Assembly (NCBI GenBank): GCA_030615025.1 | Contig: JAUXAB010000004.1 | Span: 1-64,000, forward strand | From: Phycisphaerae bacterium | GTDB taxonomy: Bacteria > Planctomycetota > Phycisphaerae > Sedimentisphaerales > Anaerobacaceae | Direction: 5' to 3' | DNA: 64,000 nt | In this document: one piece after another, positions 58,311-64,000 of the stretch | Layout: each line of letters begins with the position of its first letter | How positions within the stretch are numbered: the first letter of the stretch is position 1 | Program-made: the position numbers and the translations under genes | Notes under the pieces: generated by a model | The model's database searches: none | What the model was told of the DNA's origin: nothing | Seen by the model: only the letters and a program-made list of their open reading frames with translations

Positions 58311-59747
58311 CTATTCTATCTGGCGTTTTGCGCATTCTACTATGCGGTCAACTTCCTGCGCCAGGGCTTCATCCATCGGTTCCGGCTTGTGTGTGGCCAG
58401 GATGCGATTTACCTCGTCTAAAGCGCGGTCGGCCATTGAGCTGCGTCCGTCGCTTTGCCAGAGTTCCCAGCTCTGCCTTGTCCAGGCTGGCCCAGGGAGC
58501 CAAAGCTCGCGGCGGAAGTGTTTGACGGTATGCTCCTCAGCCAGGTAATTACCGCCTGGCCCAACCATGTCCACCACCTTCGTGGCGAGAGTATCAGCGT
58601 CGACTTCAAAGCCGCGCACAATTCGTTTGACATAGTTCACCAGTTCGTTGTCGATATACAGCCAGGTAAGGCTGGCAGCGTGGTCTGTTCCACAGATGCC
58701 GCAATGTCCGAACGTATCCGCCCCGGCCAGTGCACCCAAAACCATTGTGCCGGCTTTCTCGATGCCCGCCTGGGCGTCTGGGACCTTCGCATCAGTGAGG
58801 CCTACATTGATGTACACCGGAAAGCCATAGGAGCGTGCTATCTGCACCATGGCTACAGCCATTAGCGCTTGCTCGGGAGAGCCAAATGAGCAGATGCTCG
58901 TACGCGGGTCCATTATATGCGGAATCCCACCATAAGTTACCGGCGTACCGGGCGACAACAATTGGGTGACAACAACGCCCGCAAGTATTTCCGCATTTTC
59001 CTGAGCTAACGTGCCTGCGAGGGTCGCCGGAGCAGTTGCAGATGTCATTGCCATCGGGCCAATGCTGACAGGCTGGCCTGCCCGTACAAACTCCATTAAA
59101 ATGTCCAGCCCGTCTTTGGGCAATTGCAATGGACTTATAGGTTCCAGAAACGCTTCCACCATCGGATGAGCACGCAGGGCGGCATCACCTCCGGCGATGG
59201 TGCGGTAAATCTGCAAAACATAGCGGGCCGTTTGGCCATTGCAAACCCAACAGCGTGTCGGCTTGCTTGTTCCCTTTAGCAGTTCGCCGGTCAGGAACAC
59301 GTCCCGATAAGTTGCAGGTATCTCTTCTGGTTGAGCCATTGAGCCTACTATGTTGATATTGGCCAGAGCATCACCGAGGCGAATCGCATCGCGTGCGTCC
59401 TGTATTGTGGCTGGACGAAGCCGGCTGGTCTGGGAATCTATCCAGCCGAACTGGCCGGGGCTGGACATCAACACAAAATCACCATAGCCAAAACGTGCCG
59501 TGCGCTCCGCATTCCGGCCATGCAGAATATACCGCTTACCGGCGCGGGCCACACTATCCATAACCAGCTGCTCAGACAGACGTGCTATCTTACTATCCTG
59601 GTCCACCTTGGCACCGCCTTCTTCCAGCAGTTTCAGCACCTTATCGTGGTGCACCATAATGCCCGTATCCCGGAGAATGAGAATGCTGCCGTCTCGGATA
59701 GATTGTATTTCCCGCTCAGTCAAAACTTGTATGTGGATGTTTGCCAT
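58311..59747 (-). CDS. MttB family (trimethylamine-type) methyltransferase, no pyrrolysine
   Basis: A 478-residue corrinoid-dependent methyltransferase of the trimethylamine methyltransferase superfamily. The frame is uninterrupted and has no in-frame UAG, so this is a non-pyrrolysine member, as in the glycine-betaine or other quaternary-amine demethylases. Visible: G-S-M-A-Q-P-E-E-I near 116, T-P-V-T-Y-G-G-I-P-H near 268 and V-G-P-G-G-N-Y-L-A-E-E-H-T near 395. The usual partners (a corrinoid protein, a second methyltransferase) are not adjacent. It lies between two Tat oxidoreductase genes. Confidence 0.88.
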   Translation of the reverse strand: MANIHIQVLTEREIQSIRDGSILILRDTGIMVHHDKVLKLLEEGGAKVDQDSKIARLSEQLVMDSVARAGKRYILHGRNAERTARFGYGDFVLMSSPGQFGWIDSQTSRLRPATIQDARDAIRLGDALANINIVGSMAQPEEIPATYRDVFLTGELLKGTSKPTRCWVCNGQTARYVLQIYRTIAGGDAALRAHPMVEAFLEPISPLQLPKDGLDILMEFVRAGQPVSIGPMAMTSATAPATLAGTLAQENAEILAGVVVTQLLSPGTPVTYGGIPHIMDPRTSICSFGSPEQALMAVAMVQIARSYGFPVYINVGLTDAKVPDAQAGIEKAGTMVLGALAGADTFGHCGICGTDHAASLTWLYIDNELVNYVKRIVRGFEVDADTLATKVVDMVGPGGNYLAEEHTVKHFRRELWLPGPAWTRQSWELWQSDGRSSMADRALDEVNRILATHKPEPMDEALAQEVDRIVECAKRQIE

Positions 59748-59976
59748 ATCTAATTACCTCAGTGGGGACAGCACTTATCAGCGAGCAAGCCATACTGCTT
59801 TGAGCAGCCATCGATGGCGCAGCGCACGACTGCACCCCTGCCGGTTTGCATTGAGTCATAATTCAAAGGGGGCCCTTGACACCTTGGAGTCGTAATGGCA
59901 ATTCGACCCCTCACGTTCCGGCTGATTGATAACAGGGTTAGAGAATCTACTTTTTCGTTAATCAGCCGCTGGACTG

Positions 59977-61377
59977 CTACAACGACCATCCTTTGCGATA
60001 TCGGCAGTGGATATACCTATTGGCCTCAGATACGTTGGTACAGACCATGTTCGGCCCATCCCAATTCAACTTCTCGCCCGTGCGGATAGCAATATTACCC
60101 GACAGCATTACTTCTGTGAGCGGCCCGGAGAAATCAAAACCGGCAGCCGGCGGTTTGCCGCCCTTGCAGGCCTGGAGCCACTCTTTGTGGTGTCCGGTCG
60201 ACCGTGGGATAGTTTTTGGTGGCCGCTTGTACGCCTTCATCTTCGTTTCAGGTATCAGCCGGGGACTTGCAGCACACCAGCCTGGCGCCAGTATCTTGCC
60301 TTTGTCACCCACAAAGACTGTGCCGCCATCGTTATCGCCAAACTGTCGACCCTGCTCGAGTTCTTCCGGACGCGGTGGCTTATTGCCACCGTCATACCAC
60401 ATCAGTGTCACGGGCGGAATATCGCCGCGCTGTGGAAATTCGTATCGGAGTATCGATTTAGTAGGCCCTGTTTCTTCATTGTTACCTTCCTGGGAGACAA
60501 CTTCGATAGTCGTTGGGTATCCGAGCTTCAAGGCCCAGAAGATGGGAGAACAATTGTGGATACCCATATCGCCTAAAGCGCCCGTTCCGAAATCCCACCA
60601 TCCTCGCCACTTAAAGGGGACATAAGCCGGATGATACGGCCGATACGGTGCCGGGCCCAGCCAGAGGTCCCAATCCAGTGTGGCGGGCGGTGGCGGTTCT
60701 TCTGTCGGTTGGGGGATGCCCTGAGGCCACCAACCCTTAGGTCTGTCGGTCCACGTGTGGACCTCGCGTACGGCACCGATGGCACCGTCCCAAATCCATT
60801 CACATAATAATCGTATACCCTCACCCGCATGTCCCTGGATGCCCATTTGAGTAGCGACCTTGTGCTCACGGGCCGCCTCAGCAAGCTTGCGGGCTTCGTA
60901 GATCGAATGTGTCAGCGGTTTTTCACAGTAAACATTTTTGCCCATCTTGATAGCCATCATAGTGGCGACAGCGTGTGTATGGTCAGGTGTAGATACTACC
61001 ACCGCGTCGATGCCCTTTTCTTTTTCCAACATTCTGCGGAAATCGCGGTACTTCTTAGCATGCCGGTAACGTTTGAATGCGGGCGCTGCTTGCCTCCAAT
61101 CCACATCGCACAGTGCTACAATGTTTTCACTGCTGAGAGCTGCGAGGTTCGCGGCTCCACGGCCGCCCACGCCGATAGCGGCTATATTGAGCTTCTCGCT
61201 CGGCAGGGTACGACCGGGACCTCCCAGGACGTAGCTGGGGACAATCGTAAATGCCGCAGCCGCTGCGCCGCCGATAAAGTCGCGTCGGGACAGTCTCCCT
61301 CCTTTACCGGTGCTTGCTGCTGGGTGGCTTTTGGAGAGTTCTTTGTCGCGCTGCTTGGTATTCTGATTGTCATTCAT
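59977..61377 (-). CDS. Tat-exported Gfo/Idh/MocA oxidoreductase (copy 2)
   Basis: A 466-residue paralogue of the 56675 product. Tat motif S-R-R-D-F-I near residue 30, then A-A-A-A-F-T-I-V-P-S-Y-V-L, Rossmann G-V-G-G-R-G near 75 and E-K-P-L near 147. It ends Y-I-H-C-R-Y-R-K-G-W-S-L, like copy 1. The two genes share the whole layout and length, so they derive from one duplication with an MttB gene between them. Confidence 0.88.
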   Translation of the reverse strand: MNDNQNTKQRDKELSKSHPAASTGKGGRLSRRDFIGGAAAAAFTIVPSYVLGGPGRTLPSEKLNIAAIGVGGRGAANLAALSSENIVALCDVDWRQAAPAFKRYRHAKKYRDFRRMLEKEKGIDAVVVSTPDHTHAVATMMAIKMGKNVYCEKPLTHSIYEARKLAEAAREHKVATQMGIQGHAGEGIRLLCEWIWDGAIGAVREVHTWTDRPKGWWPQGIPQPTEEPPPPATLDWDLWLGPAPYRPYHPAYVPFKWRGWWDFGTGALGDMGIHNCSPIFWALKLGYPTTIEVVSQEGNNEETGPTKSILRYEFPQRGDIPPVTLMWYDGGNKPPRPEELEQGRQFGDNDGGTVFVGDKGKILAPGWCAASPRLIPETKMKAYKRPPKTIPRSTGHHKEWLQACKGGKPPAAGFDFSGPLTEVMLSGNIAIRTGEKLNWDGPNMVCTNVSEANRYIHCRYRKGWSL

Positions 61378-61439
61378 TTTATTACCCCGCTACAAATCTG
61401 TGTCTGTTAGGTTTTTTCTATTTTATGTCGGGTGGAAAA

Positions 61440-62045
61440 TTACTCTAATTTCTGTCGGCCGATGATGGCATCGGTGAGCATTTTGCCGCTTGCATATTCG
61501 ATGGTGCTGCCGGTGGGCAGTCCCCTCGCCAGGCGGGTGATTTTGACGCCGGTCGGCCTAAGCAGCGAGCTTATATAAAGCGTTGTTCCGTCGCCGGCCA
61601 AATTGGGATTGGTCGCCATTATTATTTCTTTTACATCACCTTCGCGCACCCTCTCGATGAGCCTGTCGATGGTCAGGTCGCTTGGCTCGATTCCGTCGAG
61701 CGGTGCGATGTGGCCGCCGAGGACGTGATAGAGCCACTTGCAGGCGCCGGTTTTTTCGAGGGCGATGACGTCCTTTGGCTGTTCGACAACACAAATTAGC
61801 GTTTTGTCGCGGCTCTGGTCGGAGCAGATTTGGCAAACCGGCTGTTCGGATAGATTGTAGCAGATTTCGCAGCGTTTGGTTTTGTTCTTCACATCTCGAA
61901 TAGCATCGGCAAGAGCCATAGCTTCAGCCGGCTCGGCTTTTAGTATATGAAAAGCCAGCCGTTCCGCCGTCTTAGGCCCAACCCCCGGCAGCTTCCCAAG
62001 CTCCTCGATAAGTTTATTCAAACTTTCTGTATAAACGGCGCTCAT
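61440..62045 (-). CDS. recR: Recombination protein RecR
   Basis: A 201-residue RecFOR-pathway protein that clamps DNA during gap repair. N-terminal helix-hairpin-helix L-P-G-V-G-P-K-T-A-E-R (about 18-28), the four-Cys zinc finger C-E-I-C ... C-Q-I-C (about 57-72) and the TOPRIM region with V-V-E-Q-P near 85. Start M-S-A-V-Y-T-E. No dnaX neighbour is visible. Confidence 0.95.
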   Translation of the reverse strand: MSAVYTESLNKLIEELGKLPGVGPKTAERLAFHILKAEPAEAMALADAIRDVKNKTKRCEICYNLSEQPVCQICSDQSRDKTLICVVEQPKDVIALEKTGACKWLYHVLGGHIAPLDGIEPSDLTIDRLIERVREGDVKEIIMATNPNLAGDGTTLYISSLLRPTGVKITRLARGLPTGSTIEYASGKMLTDAIIGRQKLE

Positions 62046-62244
62046 CTTATGTATACACGATTTTAGATGCGAAAAACCTGTACTATTTCAAAAGGTAGTG
62101 TATACTATCGAAAGCGGTGATGTCAACCAGCGATGAACCGAGTTTAAGAATCAGGGGAAAAATTATCTTGCCGTCTGTGTGGCACAGGATTAATATCATA
62201 CATATTACAGGGCTGGAGTTGAAATGAGTTAAGAAGGAATGGGC
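62046..62244 (+). promoter_or_regulatory. Spacer between recR and the nucleotide-metabolism pair
   Basis: 199 nt of divergent spacer. GAAGGA at 62233-62238 is the ribosome binding site for the ATG at 62245 (6 nt spacing) and argues against the ATG at 62239, which abuts it. Confidence 0.4.
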
Positions 62245-62943
62245 ATGGACAAACACTCATATAGAATTTACTGCGCAGGGCCTTTGTTTAATCCGAAGGA
62301 ACGTGAAGAAATGGCGGCTATTGCATCCGTCTTGAAAGACGCTGGTTATTCTGTGTTCTTGCCGCAAGAGGATGGACTCAAATTTGCCGAACTGTTGCCA
62401 ACTCTTACTAAGAAAGAGATCCCAGTGGAGGATGGGATGGTGATGCTTAGCATGGCCATTTTTTCTCTCGACGTCTTTGAAGTTGTGAATAGCGATGGAC
62501 TTGTACTGAATATGAATGGACGTGTGCCGGACGAGGGAGCAATGGTAGAATCCGGTATCGCGTGGTCTCATAATAAGACTGTAGTAATCTTTAAGAATGA
62601 TGATCGGTCGTTAATTCTCGGAAATTGCAATCCCTTGGTAATGGGTTTGTCTGATTTTGAATTTGTCGATAAGTATGAAGATATTCCAGTAGCATTTGAT
62701 CGCAGACTAACTGAGCCTCGCAAGCTTGTCGCTTCCGCATTTCCATTGAACTGTGAAACAACGAAGAAAAACGGACAGAAGATTAGTGATTACTTGGCTC
62801 AAAGAAGAACGAAAGATGAAATCACAGACCTTCTATTCAGGCTTTTTGGGGAGATATCATGTCAGATTTCAAGAGGTCCGAAAAAGAACTTTTCCCAGAC
62901 GCTCGGGCGACCATTGGTACCAAAGGAAGGTATGGACAGTTAG
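62245..62943 (+). CDS. Nucleoside 2-deoxyribosyltransferase-like protein
   Basis: A 232-residue protein from ATG 62245. The first 140 residues follow the nucleoside 2-deoxyribosyltransferase fold: Y-C-A-G-P-L-F near residue 9, S-V-F-L-P-Q-E near 37 and the catalytic-region D-E-G-A-M-V-E-S-G-I-A near 93-103. Family members transfer deoxyribose between bases or hydrolyse deoxynucleotides. The last 28 codons overlap the start of the dGTPase gene in another frame. The AT content is higher than in the neighbours. Confidence 0.78.
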   Translation: MDKHSYRIYCAGPLFNPKEREEMAAIASVLKDAGYSVFLPQEDGLKFAELLPTLTKKEIPVEDGMVMLSMAIFSLDVFEVVNSDGLVLNMNGRVPDEGAMVESGIAWSHNKTVVIFKNDDRSLILGNCNPLVMGLSDFEFVDKYEDIPVAFDRRLTEPRKLVASAFPLNCETTKKNGQKISDYLAQRRTKDEITDLLFRLFGEISCQISRGPKKNFSQTLGRPLVPKEGMDS

Positions 62944-64000
62944 AACCAAACGGAATTCGTTTGGATTTCCAACGAGATGTACACCGAATAATATACTCAC
63001 AAGCGTTTAGTCGTTTGAGGCATAAGGCTCAAGTCTTCCATTTTCCTCGAAATGACCACGTTACTACTCGCATGGGTCATGTTCTGTTCGTGGCCTCTGC
63101 GGCGCGTACTATTGCTCGGTCCTTGAGACTGAACGAGGATTTGGCAGAGGCTATTGGCCTTGCTCATGATATTGGACACGCTCCGTTTGGACACCAAGGT
63201 GAAAGGTTTCTAACAGGTATCATCAAGGGAATAATTAGTAAGAACAGCAACTTCAAAAAAATTATGCCGGTTTTCCACCATGAGGTATATGGCCTAAGGG
63301 TTGTTGACAAGTTAGCCAAATTAGACAGCGAGCGTCCGGGCCTGAAATTGACCTGGGAAGTCAGAGACGGAATAATTTCCCACTGCGGTGAGGACTTTGG
63401 AACTTGTAAGCTTGAACCAGGAGATAAAAACAAGAACTTGGAAGCGATAAGAAGAAAAGAGGAGGCTGGTAACCCTGCTACTTTGGAGGGATGTATTGTT
63501 CGTCTGATAGATAAGATAGCCTATTGTGGAAAAGACATAGAAGATGCTATTGAGGTGAATATTATAAATAAGAGTGAAATACCTCATAAAATTCATGAAG
63601 AGCTGGGTAGCAACAATGGACAGATAATTGGAACTTTCGTAGAAGACATGATCCAGAATAGCTATAATAGAGACTATGTAGCCATTTCCCAAGAGAGAAG
63701 TGAGTTGTTACACAGTATGATAGAGTTTAATAAGGAACATATCTATCAAAGTAAAAAGGCTGAAAAGTATAGGCAACAGGCAGAGGAGAACATAAGTTTA
63801 CTTTTTCAAAAACTCCTCGAAAAACTGCAAGAAAACCAACGCTTCAAGTCGTGTGATAAGGACGAACCAGATGAGTATAATGTTTACAGGGTATTTCGTA
63901 AGTTTGTATATAAGGATATGAAAAGCATTTATGACGATTCCACACCTGATGAACTTATCGTTTTGGATTTTGTTGCTGGTATGACTGATGGATTCGTTTT
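62859..64000 (+). CDS. HD-type dGTP triphosphohydrolase (3' end beyond the window)
   Basis: The frame from ATG 62859 (GGGGAG 6-11 nt upstream) is open to the window end, giving 380 residues. The start S-D-F-K-R-S-E-K-E and the R-L-R-H-K-A-Q-V-F region, then H-V-T-T-R-M-G-H, and the HD motif A-H-D-I-G-H-A-P-F-G-H-Q-G, identify a dGTPase-type (EC 3.1.5.1) HD phosphohydrolase, releasing deoxyguanosine and triphosphate. C-I-V-R-L-I-D-K-I-A-Y follows. It overlaps the upstream gene by 85 nt. Such enzymes lower dNTP pools and some protect against phages. Confidence 0.85.
   Translation, partial: MSDFKRSEKELFPDARATIGTKGRYGQLEPNGIRLDFQRDVHRIIYSQAFSRLRHKAQVFHFPRNDHVTTRMGHVLFVASAARTIARSLRLNEDLAEAIGLAHDIGHAPFGHQGERFLTGIIKGIISKNSNFKKIMPVFHHEVYGLRVVDKLAKLDSERPGLKLTWEVRDGIISHCGEDFGTCKLEPGDKNKNLEAIRRKEEAGNPATLEGCIVRLIDKIAYCGKDIEDAIEVNIINKSEIPHKIHEELGSNNGQIIGTFVEDMIQNSYNRDYVAISQERSELLHSMIEFNKEHIYQSKKAEKYRQQAEENISLLFQKLLEKLQENQRFKSCDKDEPDEYNVYRVFRKFVYKDMKSIYDDSTPDELIVLDFVAGMTDGFV

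Noticed and set aside
58311-59747. Pyrrolysine-containing MttB
   Set aside because: The frame is continuous without any internal TAG, so pyrrolysine is not encoded here.

Overview
The window most likely comes from a planctomycete, probably of the Phycisphaerae/Sedimentisphaerales type. The evidence is indirect: Tat-signal sulfatases, Tat-signal Gfo/Idh/MocA oxidoreductases, a PEP-CTERM protein, two secreted proteins with dockerin-like C-termini, pilin-like proteins with an F-S-L-I-E-L start, and long intergenic stretches full of short palindromic repeats. No 16S gene is present, so the placement is an inference from gene content.

Layout. 1-325: the 5' end of a probable IS481-type transposase and a tRNA-Leu(CAG). 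503-2177: two multi-span membrane proteins. 2509-16215: the SRP/ribosome gene order ffh, rpsP, trmD, rplS, yraN, broken up by four sulfatases and two zinc-ribbon/pilin-like paralogues; rimM is not where it is expected, and ribosomal protein S16 carries a very long Lys/Glu/Pro tail. 16310-22216: an aspartic-protease-like lipoprotein, tatD, then dnaG-rpoD. 22217-28360: csp, an FAH-family gene and several small membrane or coiled-coil proteins separated by repeat-rich spacers. 28640-33439: a cobalamin riboswitch and terminator in front of a PEP-CTERM protein (DUF4465-like), a secreted dockerin-like protein, a membrane-anchored TlpA-like thioredoxin and a pilin-like protein.

33609-43416 holds comF, nagA, two envelope/PH-like membrane proteins, an M23 peptidase with PKD-like modules, a LexA/CI-like repressor, mntP, a sugar-isomerase-like Tat protein, a DUF1805 protein and a phosphomannomutase. 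43574-50244 (minus) holds a secreted beta-helix protein flanked by decayed copies of a ccdA 3' end, and then an ArsR-led redox operon: arsR, permease, Tat flavodoxin, two thioredoxin-like proteins, ccdA and a DUF4405 cytochrome-like protein. 50412-54674 holds a duplicated membrane-protein/winged-helix unit, an M23 peptidase and rpoN. 54986-61377 holds a 30-residue membrane peptide, three Gfo/Idh/MocA oxidoreductases and an MttB-family methyltransferase. The end has recR and an overlapping pair, a nucleoside 2-deoxyribosyltransferase-like gene and an HD-type dGTPase cut by the window edge.

Most unusual points: the B12 riboswitch governing surface proteins; a 102-nt palindromic-ended segment sitting in frame inside a sulfatase Tat signal; the S16 tail; a hairpin repeat family with a constant TGTTTAGC flank; and a recurring pattern of duplicated gene ends (FAH, ccdA twice, a winged-helix start).
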